Shown here: positions 32,202 through 40,991 of the stretch, piece by piece
Position numbering within the stretch: position 1 is the stretch's first letter
Layout: every line of letters begins with the position of its first letter
Origin: Roseivirga sp. UBA6052
GTDB lineage: Bacteria > Bacteroidota > Bacteroidia > Cytophagales > Cyclobacteriaceae
NCBI GenBank assembly: GCA_002427755.1
Contig: DIYO01000009.1
Span: forward strand, 623,296-687,295
Length of the DNA: 64,000 nt
Direction of reading: 5' to 3'
Program-made: the position numbers and the translations under genes
Notes under the pieces: generated by a model
The model's database searches: none
What the model was told of the DNA's origin: nothing
Seen by the model: the letters and a program-made list of their open reading frames with translations, nothing else

Positions 32202-33236
32202 ATGGCCTATAGAGAAACCATTATTTGGAAAAAGGAGATCAGAAACACCATTCTGATCTTTCTTTTCGGTTCTATCACTTCTTTACTATGGTGCACCAAT
32301 TGCTTAGACAGTTGGGATATACTTTGGGCCAATCGGTATTCCATGATCTTTTCCGGCTTAATGTGGGTCTTGCTTTGGCAAGGAAACGGCCATTTATCAG
32401 ATTACATTACCTCCAAAATTTCATGGTTAGAAGAGCCAGCAAAAAGATTCATTTGGGGGATAGTCTCCGTTATCATTTACTCTTCTGGGGTCGTCTACTT
32501 CCTTTATTTGATTTTACTCTGGGGCTTTAACCTTCAAATCACTGGAATTGGCAGTGTGGCACTCATTGCCATCGGAATCACCTTTGTCATTAGCTTTTTC
32601 TTTAATGCGGTTAATTTCTTCCAAAACTGGAGAAAGGCGGCACTTGATGCTGAAACGCTCAAAAAAGAACAAATGGCATCTAGGTATGAATCGCTTAAAA
32701 ATCAGGTTAATCCTCACTTTTTATTCAATAGCTTAAATGCCTTAACCAATTTGGTTTATGAAGACCAAGACCAGGCAGCAGACTTCATAAGACAACTTTC
32801 AAAAGTCTATCGATATGTTTTAGATACAAGAGCTCAAGAAGTAGTGGAGCTCAAAACTGAAATGGAATTTGTTAACTCTTACTTATTCTTGCAGAAGATT
32901 CGTTTTGATGAAAAACTAAAAGTAGAAATCAATTTAGATGGTTTTGAAAGCAGCATGGTTCCTCCCATGTCAATCCAAATGCTGTTAGAAAATGCTATAA
33001 AACATAACACCATTGCCAAAGACGAACCACTCACAATTCAACTCAAAGTAGAAGACGAGAAACTTATCGTTTCAAATAACCTCCAGAAGAAGAATATTCC
33101 TGTCGCTGAAATATCAGGTACAGGCTTAAATAACATCATTTCCAGATACGAATTCCTGAGTCAGGAAAAGGTTGAAATCATTGAATCAGAAACCCACTTT
33201 ACCGTAAATCTACCTCTGCTAAAACTAGAATCATGA
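32202..33236 (+). CDS. LytS-type sensor histidine kinase (system 2)
   Basis: A 344-residue inner-membrane histidine kinase. Membrane helices occupy about residues 15-145. The phosphorylated His172 is in NQVNPHFLFNSLNALTNLVY; the N box is MLLENAIKHNT and the glycine box is SGTGLNNIISRY. A short Cys pair near the N-terminus (LLWCTNCLDSW, Cys31 and Cys34) faces a loop between helices and could respond to redox or metal. The last 4 bp overlap the response regulator start. Confidence 0.92.
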   Translation: MAYRETIIWKKEIRNTILIFLFGSITSLLWCTNCLDSWDILWANRYSMIFSGLMWVLLWQGNGHLSDYITSKISWLEEPAKRFIWGIVSVIIYSSGVVYFLYLILLWGFNLQITGIGSVALIAIGITFVISFFFNAVNFFQNWRKAALDAETLKKEQMASRYESLKNQVNPHFLFNSLNALTNLVYEDQDQAADFIRQLSKVYRYVLDTRAQEVVELKTEMEFVNSYLFLQKIRFDEKLKVEINLDGFESSMVPPMSIQMLLENAIKHNTIAKDEPLTIQLKVEDEKLIVSNNLQKKNIPVAEISGTGLNNIISRYEFLSQEKVEIIESETHFTVNLPLLKLES

Positions 33237-33988
33237 AGGTCTTAATTCTCGAAGATGAAAACATGGCAGCCAAAAGGCTTACGGGCCTTCTGCAAAAGTT
33301 AGATGCTGAAATAGAAGTATTAGATGTCCTGGATTCTGTAAAGACAGGGGTGAAATGGTTGGCAGAAAATAAAGCAGACTTACTCTTTTTTGATATTCAG
33401 CTGGCAGATGGGCTCAGCTTCGAAATCTTTGAGCAAGTTGAAGTGAAAACACCCATCATTTTCACTACTGCTTTTGATGAATACGCTATAAAAGCATTTA
33501 AGCTGAATAGTGTGGACTACCTGCTGAAACCTATTGACCCCAGTGAATTAGAAAATGCGTTAAACAAATTTAAAGCCCAGCATAAAGAAAACTCACCAGC
33601 TTTTAACATGGCTATGATAGAGCAGGCTATGAACATGATGGCTAAAAAATACAAAGAGCGATTTGTAGTAAAGATTGGGGAGCACATCCACACCATTAAA
33701 GTAGAAGACGCAGCATACTTCTTTAGTCAAGACAAAGCCACTTTTTTGCAAACAAAAGACAAGAACAGGTTTATCATAGATTATACCTTAGAGCAGGTTG
33801 AACAACTGATAGACCCTAATCGATTCTTCCGTATAAACCGAAAGTATCTCATCTCACTCGATGCTGTGAAAGACATTGTGACTTATTCCAATAGCCGATT
33901 ACGTTTAGTCCTTCATCAAACTGATGATATGGATGTAATTGTCAGCAGGGAAAAAGTTCAAGACTTTAAAAAGTGGTTAGATCAGTAA
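33233..33988 (+). CDS. LytTR response regulator (system 2)
   Basis: A 251-residue regulator with a receiver domain (1-120; EDEN acidic pocket, phospho-acceptor Asp54 in FFDIQLADG, LLKPID lysine) and a LytTR DNA-binding domain (about 150-251; YFFSQDKATFLQTKDKN, FFRINRKYLISLDAV). It is translationally coupled to its kinase. The ACAGTT promoter at 31421 lies at the head of its own cluster, so it is the best candidate to bind both ACAGTT promoters. System 1 is the alternative. Confidence 0.94.
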   Translation: MKVLILEDENMAAKRLTGLLQKLDAEIEVLDVLDSVKTGVKWLAENKADLLFFDIQLADGLSFEIFEQVEVKTPIIFTTAFDEYAIKAFKLNSVDYLLKPIDPSELENALNKFKAQHKENSPAFNMAMIEQAMNMMAKKYKERFVVKIGEHIHTIKVEDAAYFFSQDKATFLQTKDKNRFIIDYTLEQVEQLIDPNRFFRINRKYLISLDAVKDIVTYSNSRLRLVLHQTDDMDVIVSREKVQDFKKWLDQ

Positions 33989-34017
33989 GGTTATAACCTA
34001 AAGCCTCAAAATCGCGT

Positions 34018-34025
34018 TATCTTCG
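34018..34025 (+). promoter_or_regulatory. -7-like box TATCTTCG
   Basis: One mismatch from TAnnTTTG and only 3 bp before the ATG at 34029, which suggests a leaderless transcript for that gene, separate from the LytTR operon. Confidence 0.45.
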
Positions 34026-34028
34026 CGC

Positions 34029-34760
34029 ATGCGTTTACTTACAGGAGTATTTTTCCTTCTTACCAGTTTTTCACTGTCTGGTCAATACCTCAAAGGGTCA
34101 TGGATTATGGCCTATGTAGAAGCCAAACAACCCATTTACACCATGGTAGAAATTGACGGTGAGTATCAAATGGCAGATGATGTTCCGCAAGACTCTTCTT
34201 TTGTTTACAGCAACGGCTTAATGTTAATCGACTTTGACAGTAAGAACCCTGTGAGTTATTCTTGGGACGGTAAAGAGAATTGGACCTATCAAATTGAGGC
34301 AGACAAAATATATTTATTCAGCCAGCAAGACACTTTATATGGTAGCTACCAAGAAGGCCAATTTGCCGTTAGTTCTACATTAGATGATCGACCAACTATC
34401 TATTATTTTAAACCGCTTGGTTTTAAAGCTGAGTTCGCTGAATTAGAAAATACCGGCTGGGAAGTAAAAACTGAAGGCAGCTTCTTTAGTAAGAAAGAAT
34501 TCCACTTCAACGAGGACTCTGTCGAGCGAAAAGTATTAACCCAAGGCGCCAATGAAGACTATACTTTCTATGGACTTGAAAACTTAAATACCATAGAGTA
34601 CGAGATCTCTTATCCCATTTTAGAAGGTGCTTACTCAGAGTTTGGAATGGTTTATTTCTTTAAAGACGGTAAAAAGAAATTAAAAGCTGTTTACTATCCG
34701 GTTGTTGGGGATAAAGAGCCAACAAGAAAAGAGCTAGAGTTAAAGAAAATTAAGAAGTGA
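34029..34760 (+). CDS. secreted protein of unknown function
   Basis: A 243-residue exported protein with a signal peptide (1-18, ending FSLSGQ). I do not recognise the family. The sequence alternates short beta strands (GSWIMAYVEAKQ, WTYQIEADKIYLF, TLYGSYQEGQFAVSS, PTIYYFKPLGF), as in lipocalin-like or META-type barrels, with a second similar half from residue 150 (EFHFNEDSVERKV). The C-terminus is lysine-rich. It follows system 2 by 40 bp, with a promoter-like box directly in front of its ATG. Confidence 0.78.
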   Translation: MRLLTGVFFLLTSFSLSGQYLKGSWIMAYVEAKQPIYTMVEIDGEYQMADDVPQDSSFVYSNGLMLIDFDSKNPVSYSWDGKENWTYQIEADKIYLFSQQDTLYGSYQEGQFAVSSTLDDRPTIYYFKPLGFKAEFAELENTGWEVKTEGSFFSKKEFHFNEDSVERKVLTQGANEDYTFYGLENLNTIEYEISYPILEGAYSEFGMVYFFKDGKKKLKAVYYPVVGDKEPTRKELELKKIKK

Positions 34761-34761
34761 T

Positions 34762-34801
34762 CGAAAAACACAATTTTCATTAGCATTGGTAACTATCTTT
34801 G
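34762..34801 (+). promoter_or_regulatory. candidate AraC operator and -7 box of the araC-type gene
   Basis: CGAAAAACACAATTTT (34762-34777) is identical to 35678-35693 upstream of the dehydrogenase gene. A perfect -7 box TATCTTTG (34794-34801) follows, 4 bp before the GTG start. Confidence 0.6.
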
Positions 34802-34805
34802 CACT

Positions 34806-35663
34806 GTGAAAATTGTTCCGGAAGCATTTTATCAATCCCCCAAAATTCAAAAAATCTTTGTCGATGGTCAGAACTGCATCATCTACAAATCGACCAAGAC
34901 TGCAGACAGAGACAATCATCGTTTACTCTCTACTCATGCGCTCACCATTGTAGTCAGAGGAGGGCTATTAGTTCATAACGATGATGACCTTCCAACGCAA
35001 ATCAAAAAAGGTGAAATGGTACTTTTACCTAAAGGGTTATATGCCATTACCGATTTAATTCCAGACAATGAAGTCTTTGAGGCATTCGTATTATTTTTTG
35101 ATGAATCAATTATCGAGAAACTACAAATCAATTCTATAGAAGAATCAACTAAAGAGATAGAGCCGCAACCAAAGGTTTTTCATCAAAATAAGCAGCTCAT
35201 TGACTATTTAACTGCTTTCAGAAAGCTATACGATGTGATTTCAGCACCACCGGAAATGTGTGAACTTAAGCTTATAGAAACCTTAAACTATATACTTGAA
35301 CTTGATGAAGGTGAAGTCTTTAGACGGGCGCTTGCAGAATTATCAATAAAGCCGAAAAAGAACTTATCAAGGTTTATGGAATTACATTTTGATAAGCCAC
35401 TTGATGTAGAACAATATGCAAGATTGGCAGGAGTAAGTGTTGCCACCTTTCGAAGAAAATTCCACCAAGAATTCAATACTTCTCCTAAGAAGTGGCTCAT
35501 CCAAAAGAGGTTGTCTAAAGCGCAAGAGATCTTAAAGCAAAATGAGGTACCAGTTAATCAAGTAGCGCTAGCAGCAGGCTATACTGATATTCCTCATTTC
35601 ATTAAATCATTTGAGCAGCATTTTAGCATAAGCCCAAAGAAATTTGCCCAAAGTTTCGCTTAG
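34806..35663 (+). CDS. AraC-family transcriptional regulator
   Basis: A 285-residue regulator. The C-terminal 100 residues hold two helix-turn-helix units (LDVEQYARLAGVSVATFRRK and VPVNQVALAAGYTDIPHFIK), ending in the typical FSISPKKFAQ. The N-terminal 170 residues look like the ExsA/cupin-type ligand domain (THALTIVVRGGLL, KKGEMVLLPKG). The start is a GTG 4 bp after a perfect -7 box, so the mRNA is nearly leaderless. The same 16-bp element stands upstream of this gene and of the next, which suggests it controls itself and the dehydrogenase. Confidence 0.93.
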   Translation: MKIVPEAFYQSPKIQKIFVDGQNCIIYKSTKTADRDNHRLLSTHALTIVVRGGLLVHNDDDLPTQIKKGEMVLLPKGLYAITDLIPDNEVFEAFVLFFDESIIEKLQINSIEESTKEIEPQPKVFHQNKQLIDYLTAFRKLYDVISAPPEMCELKLIETLNYILELDEGEVFRRALAELSIKPKKNLSRFMELHFDKPLDVEQYARLAGVSVATFRRKFHQEFNTSPKKWLIQKRLSKAQEILKQNEVPVNQVALAAGYTDIPHFIKSFEQHFSISPKKFAQSFA

Positions 35664-35677
35664 TTTTTACGCTTGAG

Positions 35678-35718
35678 CGAAAAACACAATTTTTGAAAAT
35701 CAAATGATTTCATTTTTG
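35678..35718 (+). promoter_or_regulatory. candidate AraC operator and -7-like box of the dehydrogenase gene
   Basis: The 16-bp element CGAAAAACACAATTTT (35678-35693) repeats the one at 34762. CATTTTTG (35711-35718) is one base from TAnnTTTG, with operator-to-box spacing of 33 bp against 32 bp at the first site. Confidence 0.55.
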
Positions 35719-35734
35719 AATCAAAAGAAGAAAA

Positions 35735-36580
35735 ATGAAAATCGGATTTATAGGATTAGGAATTATGGGAAGCAGAATGGCTTCCAACCTACTAAAGGCA
35801 CACTACGAACTTGTGGTATATAACCGCTCTAAGTCTAAAGCAATTGATTTAATAGAGAAAGGAGCGTCTTTTACCAACTCTGTTGAGGAACTTGCTGCCC
35901 AATCAGATATTGTCTTTACCATGCTCAGCACCCCTGATGTGGTAAGGGAAATAGCTGAGCTGATGCTTCCTCAATTAAAAGCGGCTAGCTGGTGGGTAGA
36001 CTGCTCTACCGTTAACCCCTCTTTCTCAAGAGAAATGAATCAACTGAGTAAAAAGCACAACATTCGCTTTGTAGATGCCCCTGTTGCCGGCAGTAAAGGC
36101 CCTGCGGAGGCAGGTGAGCTACTATTCTTAGCTGGTGGTAAAGAAGAAGAGCTGGAAGACCTCGCACCATTCTTTAATGCCATGGGTAAGAAAACCCTTT
36201 ATCTCAATGAGGTTGGCAATGGTGCCAACGTCAAAATGCTCATAAACCTGTTATTGGCCCAGTCTATGACAGCTTTCTCTGAAGCTATGAATCTTGGAAA
36301 AGGAATGGGAATGGATGAGTCTTTACTACTTAATATCCTCACTGCTACTCCGGTTGTAGCCCCTTTCTTGAGTGCTATTAAGCCAAGATTAGAACAAGGT
36401 ATTTTCGATGTGAACTTCCCTTTGAAATGGATCCATAAAGACATTATGTTGGCGCTAGATACCGCTTCTGAAGTAGGTGTCTCTATGCCAAGCCTAGATC
36501 AAACGGAGTCTCTTTATAAAATGGCCCTAGGTAAGGGACTAGGTGATGAAGACTTCTCGGCCATTTATAAGAGTGTATAA
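35735..36580 (+). CDS. NAD(P)-dependent beta-hydroxyacid dehydrogenase
   Basis: A 281-residue cytoplasmic oxidoreductase of the 3-hydroxyisobutyrate dehydrogenase family. The Rossmann motif is GFIGLGIMGSRMASNLLK (4-21), the substrate loop is VDAPVAGSKGPAEAGEL (about 112-128) and the catalytic Lys is in GNGANVKMLINLLL (about residue 169). Family members reduce or oxidise 3-hydroxyisobutyrate, tartronate semialdehyde, glyoxylate or succinic semialdehyde; the sequence does not settle which. It shares an upstream 16-bp element with the adjacent AraC gene. Confidence 0.92.
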   Translation: MKIGFIGLGIMGSRMASNLLKAHYELVVYNRSKSKAIDLIEKGASFTNSVEELAAQSDIVFTMLSTPDVVREIAELMLPQLKAASWWVDCSTVNPSFSREMNQLSKKHNIRFVDAPVAGSKGPAEAGELLFLAGGKEEELEDLAPFFNAMGKKTLYLNEVGNGANVKMLINLLLAQSMTAFSEAMNLGKGMGMDESLLLNILTATPVVAPFLSAIKPRLEQGIFDVNFPLKWIHKDIMLALDTASEVGVSMPSLDQTESLYKMALGKGLGDEDFSAIYKSV

Positions 36581-36608
36581 AAAAAGCCCCAATATCTTGG
36601 GGCTTTTT
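36581..36608. terminator. bidirectional intrinsic terminator
   Basis: AAAAAGCCCCAA (36581-36592) pairs with TTGGGGCTTTTT (36597-36608) around TATC. It serves the dehydrogenase gene and the convergent M1 peptidase gene. Confidence 0.9.
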
Positions 36609-36629
36609 AAAGTCAAGTGAAATAAAGGC

Positions 36630-38972
36630 TTAGTTGCTTCCCGATTGGTTAGCTCTTTGCATAGGGTTCGATCCTCTAGATTGGCCTCTGGCACCAGAAC
36701 CTCTACTTTTAAATAATTCAAAACGAGAGGATCTGTTTTGTCTTGGCCAATAGTTATTGGTAACGTCAGTGTCAGCCGTTTCCAAATTTGGATCAATTAA
36801 TACTTGAACCACCTCTTTATCTTTCATAAAAGCCTTGGTTACTTTTTCTTCATTCTTTCTCCAAATATATGCCGGTATATGATCAATTTCTTTTGTGCCA
36901 TCCACGAAAGTCCATTCAATGATTATAGGCATAACCAAGCCACCCTTATTTGTAAATTCTAACTCGTAGAAATTTTTATCAGAGCCCAACATTTCTCTTT
37001 CCACATCAGAAAGAGAGGCTGAGAACCTTTTATAAGCTGCTCTAGCCTCATCGGTTACTTCAAATTGATCATATGAATAATAAAAATCTCGAAGTCTCTC
37101 ATCTCTGTCTACATAGTATGACATGCCTTCTTCCTTGTTTCTCTCAACTGAAACATACTTTCTTCTTTCAGCATTTCTTTCAGCTAGAATTGGATTTTCT
37201 ACATCAGGATTTTTAGTATCAAGTTTATACCATTTCACATTATCTAAAGAAATATCTGTATGGTCGATAGTAAAATACCATCCCTTAATAAACCAATCTA
37301 TATCGACCGCTGATGCGTCCTCTAAAGTTCGGAATAAATCATCTGGAGTTGGGTGTTTGAAAGCCCATCTCTTTGCATACTCTTTGAATGCGAAATCGAA
37401 AAGTTCTCTACCCATAATCGTTTCCCTTAAGATTGTCAAACCTGTAGCTGCCTTCGCATAGGCATTATTTCCAAAACCAATGATGTTTTCGGAATTAGTC
37501 ATAATTGGCTCCAATTGCTCTTTAGGCAAAGACATATATCGCGCAATATTTTTAGCCGGACCTCTACCTAAAGGATAGTTAGCATCCCATTCCATTTGGG
37601 TCAAGTATTGTACAAATGTATTAAGACCTTCATCCATCCAAGTCCATTGGCGTTCATCTGAGTTTACAATCATCGGGAAAAAGTTGTGACCAACCTCGTG
37701 AATGATTACACCTATAGCACCATACTTAGTAGACTCTGCATAAGTACCATCAGGTAGTGTTCTACCATAATTGAAACAAATCATAGGGTACTCCATACCA
37801 TTAGAAGCCTCAACTGATATGGCAACTGGATAAGGATAAGGAATAGTGAATTTAGAATAGGTTTTTAAAGTATGCGCAACAGCTTTAGTTGAGTAACGCT
37901 CATAAATACCATAAGCTTCCTTTGCGTAATAAGACATAGACATTGGATGATCTTCTCGACCTTCTATGTCTGTTGCCATGGCATCCCAAACGAATTTTCT
38001 TGACGATGTCCAAGCAAAGTCTCTCACATCTTCCGCTTTAAAATGCCAAGTCTTTGTACCTGATACTTTATTCTTTTCTGCTGCTTTCGCTTCTTGCAGT
38101 GTCACGATCTTTACAGGCTCAACGAATTCTTTTTGCGCTTGCGACCATCTTTTTTGTTGCTCAGCTGTTAGCACCTCTTTCTCATTTTGAAGTGCCCCAG
38201 TAGAGCCCACTATATGATCTGCGGGAACAGTCATTTTAACATCATAATCACCAAAGGTCAGTGCAAATTCACCTCTACCGGTAAACTGCTTATTATTCCA
38301 GCCTTGAAAATCTGAATAGACTGCCATTCTTGGGAACCATCCAGCAATGGTATAAATGTAATTTCCGTCCTCAGGAAAGTACTCATGGCCCCCTCTATTA
38401 CCTGATTCTGATCTTGGTGTTGTATTATACCACCAGTCAATACTGAAAACTACCTTCTCGCCAGGCTTCAATGTACTTGGCAGATCAATTCTCATCATCG
38501 TCTTATTGATCGTATAAGGTAATGCTTGACCCCTAACATCAGCTACTTTCATAATGTGAAAGCCCCAATCATTGTCATGTCCATCTAGTCCTTCTAACTG
38601 ACCATAGCTCATGCGTTGATTAATACTACTTGGATTAAACTTGTAGGAATCATCTTCAGGATGATACTTGTTCTCATCTAATGAAACCCACAAGTAATCA
38701 AGAGGATCAGGAGAGTTGTTATAATAGGTGATGGTTTCAGAGCCATCTAGTCTCTGGTTATCATCGTTTAACGTAACCTCAATTTTATAATCAGCTTTTT
38801 GCTGCCAATATTGTGGTCCAGGAGCTCCCGATGCACTTCTATAGACACTTGGGTCTCTAAGCATGCGTTCAAGTTGCTCGAATCTTTTTCCATGATTGCT
38901 ATTGATCACCTGAGCCACAGATGTAGCAGAGGCAAAAACCAACAACATGGCAATGATCGATAATCTTTTCAT
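36630..38972 (-). CDS. secreted M1-family metallopeptidase
   Basis: A 780-residue exported zinc aminopeptidase-like enzyme with signal residues 1-21 (ending TSVAQ). The zinc site is HEVGHNF (His425, Glu426, His429) with the third ligand Glu448 in WMDEGLN, spaced as in gluzincins; SVEASNGMEYPM stands for the GAMEN-type motif. The C-terminus is Arg/Ser/Gly-rich (about 745-780) and probably disordered. It lies 20 bp downstream of the HupE/UreJ gene on the same strand. It may cleave extracellular peptides; specificity is unknown. Confidence 0.92.
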   Translation of the reverse strand: MKRLSIIAMLLVFASATSVAQVINSNHGKRFEQLERMLRDPSVYRSASGAPGPQYWQQKADYKIEVTLNDDNQRLDGSETITYYNNSPDPLDYLWVSLDENKYHPEDDSYKFNPSSINQRMSYGQLEGLDGHDNDWGFHIMKVADVRGQALPYTINKTMMRIDLPSTLKPGEKVVFSIDWWYNTTPRSESGNRGGHEYFPEDGNYIYTIAGWFPRMAVYSDFQGWNNKQFTGRGEFALTFGDYDVKMTVPADHIVGSTGALQNEKEVLTAEQQKRWSQAQKEFVEPVKIVTLQEAKAAEKNKVSGTKTWHFKAEDVRDFAWTSSRKFVWDAMATDIEGREDHPMSMSYYAKEAYGIYERYSTKAVAHTLKTYSKFTIPYPYPVAISVEASNGMEYPMICFNYGRTLPDGTYAESTKYGAIGVIIHEVGHNFFPMIVNSDERQWTWMDEGLNTFVQYLTQMEWDANYPLGRGPAKNIARYMSLPKEQLEPIMTNSENIIGFGNNAYAKAATGLTILRETIMGRELFDFAFKEYAKRWAFKHPTPDDLFRTLEDASAVDIDWFIKGWYFTIDHTDISLDNVKWYKLDTKNPDVENPILAERNAERRKYVSVERNKEEGMSYYVDRDERLRDFYYSYDQFEVTDEARAAYKRFSASLSDVEREMLGSDKNFYELEFTNKGGLVMPIIIEWTFVDGTKEIDHIPAYIWRKNEEKVTKAFMKDKEVVQVLIDPNLETADTDVTNNYWPRQNRSSRFELFKSRGSGARGQSRGSNPMQRANQSGSN

Positions 38973-38992
38973 GATGTTTTATAGATTTTAGT

Positions 38993-39577
38993 TTACCAAA
39001 ATTTCGCTTCAAACATGAGCATTAATGACATGCCCGCCACGGCAGAGGATATAATTAAATTCCAATCCCTTCTTTGCACACTAAATAGGCTTACAAATAC
39101 AAATGAGGCAACCATAAAGAATGCTACAATAATGATCTGCCCTAACTCTAGTCCTAAATTGAATGCCAATAAAGGCTGTACAATACTATCTTCTCTTCCT
39201 AAAATGCTCTTCAAATAATTTGAGAAGCCCATTCCATGAATTAACCCAAAGAACAAGGCAAAAGAATAATTCATCATCATTCTTGTCTTGGTTAAGGTTT
39301 GTTTGGTCTTGAAGAGGTTAGCAATTGCCGTAATTAATATGGTTACCGGAATAAGATACTCTATCAGATCCGTTCTTACGTTTAGAATATCTAAAGTACT
39401 CAAAGCAAGGGTAACAGAATGGCCAATTGTAAAAGCTGTTACTAGAATTAATACTCTCTTCCAGTCTTGCAAAATGTATATAGCACATAAGGCTATTACG
39501 AAAAGAATATGGTCATAACCATTAAGGTCTAAGATGTGTTCTCTACCTATTCCGAAGTAAATCCAAAACTGACTCAT
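38993..39577 (-). CDS. HupE/UreJ family membrane protein
   Basis: About 194 residues with six membrane helices. The N-terminal SQFWIYFGIGREHILDLNGY and the DHILFVIALCAIY segment carry the conserved His residues of HupE/UreJ-2 proteins, which are thought to move nickel or cobalt. I choose the ATG at 39577 (MSQFWIYFG), which is the usual family start; the ATG at 39619 would add 14 residues not seen in the family. It is divergent from a DUF6702 gene, a frequent neighbour in Bacteroidota. Confidence 0.85.
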   Translation of the reverse strand: MSQFWIYFGIGREHILDLNGYDHILFVIALCAIYILQDWKRVLILVTAFTIGHSVTLALSTLDILNVRTDLIEYLIPVTILITAIANLFKTKQTLTKTRMMMNYSFALFFGLIHGMGFSNYLKSILGREDSIVQPLLAFNLGLELGQIIIVAFFMVASFVFVSLFSVQRRDWNLIISSAVAGMSLMLMFEAKFW

Positions 39578-39629
39578 AATAATTATGTGAACTAGGCCTA
39601 AATTTTGCAGGAAGTGCAATAATATGAGT

Positions 39630-39637
39630 TAATTTTG
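39630..39637 (+). promoter_or_regulatory. -7 box TAATTTTG of the DUF6702 gene
   Basis: Perfect TAnnTTTG match 23 bp before the ATG at 39661, in the short divergent gap. Confidence 0.5.
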
Positions 39638-39660
39638 AAAGCCCCTATTAAATTATCGGT

Positions 39661-40152
39661 ATGCGTTTTATCCTTGTTTATTCGGTTCTTTTAAGTGTTT
39701 ACCTGAATTATCACGAGTTCCATGTGAGTATAATGGACATGGAGCATAATGCTCAAACCAAATCTGTTGAGGTTAGTCAAAGGATTTTTATAGACGATCT
39801 AGAGACGGCATTGAAAGCTTATTATGACTTGGAAAAGGTGGATACTTACAAACCTGACAACCAGTATTACCTTGATAGTTTGATAGATAACTATCTCAAG
39901 TCAAAAGTAATAGTGATCATAGACAATGAAGAAAAAAGCTTCAACTATATCGGTTCAGAGTTAGAAGGAGATGCTCGTTGGTGTTATTACGAGATTGAAG
40001 AGGTAGCAATTGTCAAAGAAATTAAGATCACTAATGTTGCTCTTATGGATGTTTTCGAAGATCAGCAGAACATTGTACATTTTAAAAATAACAAAAAGAT
40101 GAAGAGTTATAAGCTTGATATTGATACCAAATCCACATTATTCAAGTTTTGA
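39661..40152 (+). CDS. DUF6702 family protein
   Basis: A 163-residue protein. The short N-terminal hydrophobic segment (1-15, MRFILVYSVLLSVYL) is probably an export signal. NYHEFHVSIMDMEHNAQTKS, VSQRIFIDDLETALKAYY and the later EGDARWCYYEIE match the DUF6702 family, whose members sit next to HupE/UreJ and M1 peptidase genes in many Bacteroidota. The function is unknown. It overlaps the next gene by 4 bp, so the two are probably translated together. Confidence 0.85.
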   Translation: MRFILVYSVLLSVYLNYHEFHVSIMDMEHNAQTKSVEVSQRIFIDDLETALKAYYDLEKVDTYKPDNQYYLDSLIDNYLKSKVIVIIDNEEKSFNYIGSELEGDARWCYYEIEEVAIVKEIKITNVALMDVFEDQQNIVHFKNNKKMKSYKLDIDTKSTLFKF

Positions 40153-40991
40153 TGATGAGAACCACTCTTTTATTTCTGCTACTTAGTTTGTTCATTACAG
40201 CTTGCCAATTCGGACCAAAAGATAGAGAGGAAAGCGATATCGAGGAGATTCCAATTGCTCAGTATGTTGATTATGAAATCATTTCTATAGATCAGAATAA
40301 AGGTCCTTGTGAGAATGATTCAACAGCTACTAATTGCATAACATTCAATATTGAATACCCACAAATAGTAAGTTTTACAAACACCAGTGAATCGACCGAT
40401 TCCCTGAATCAATCCATTAAACAGTCTATTTTCGATTACCTCTTTGTGAACGAAAGGCCAACTTCGTTCGAAGACCTTGTGAAGGAAATGACTGACGAAT
40501 ACGAAGATGTGCTGGCCTCGTTTCCAGATTATGCCTCCTCTTGGACCATAGAAATTAATTCCGATGTCATTTACCAAGATTCAAGTTTCATTAGTCTAGC
40601 CACAACGATATTTTCTTACACCGGTGGAGCTCACCCTAATTCAAACCAAGTTTACAGGACGTTTGACCTCACTTCTGGGAGGCCGATCACTTTGTCGGAC
40701 ATTCTTGTAAAAGGTTATGAAGATGAGCTAAATGAATCTGCAGAAATCGAATTTCGCATGTTAAAGGAGATTCCACCAAACATTTCACTAGAGGAGAGGG
40801 GTTATGTATTTGAGGGAGGACGGTTCGCGTTAAATGATAATTTCGCGATTATCAATAATAGCCTTCTGTTTTACTTTAATGCCTATGAAATTGCCTCATA
40901 TGCAGAAGGTCCAACAGAAATAGAATTAAAGCTCACGGATTACGTTAACCTCATAGACCAAAACGGTGTACTCCATGCGCTTAATAACTAG
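40149..40991 (+). CDS. RsiV/DUF3298-type lipoprotein
   Basis: A 280-residue putative lipoprotein: LLLSLFITAC is a lipobox with the Cys near residue 18. The middle contains YTGGAHPNSNQVYRTFDLTS and ITLSDIL, typical of the DUF4163/DUF3298 (RsiV-like) fold, and a C-terminal FYFNAYEIASYAEGPTEIEL that ends the DUF3298 domain. In Firmicutes RsiV binds lysozyme; whether this homologue binds anything similar is unknown. It overlaps the DUF6702 gene by 4 bp and the YceI gene by 17 bp. Confidence 0.85.
   Translation: MMMRTTLLFLLLSLFITACQFGPKDREESDIEEIPIAQYVDYEIISIDQNKGPCENDSTATNCITFNIEYPQIVSFTNTSESTDSLNQSIKQSIFDYLFVNERPTSFEDLVKEMTDEYEDVLASFPDYASSWTIEINSDVIYQDSSFISLATTIFSYTGGAHPNSNQVYRTFDLTSGRPITLSDILVKGYEDELNESAEIEFRMLKEIPPNISLEERGYVFEGGRFALNDNFAIINNSLLFYFNAYEIASYAEGPTEIELKLTDYVNLIDQNGVLHALNN

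Noticed and set aside
39578..39619. Longer start for the HupE/UreJ protein
   Set aside because: Family members begin at MSQFW; the extra 14 residues would lengthen the N-terminus without homology and reach toward the divergent promoter.
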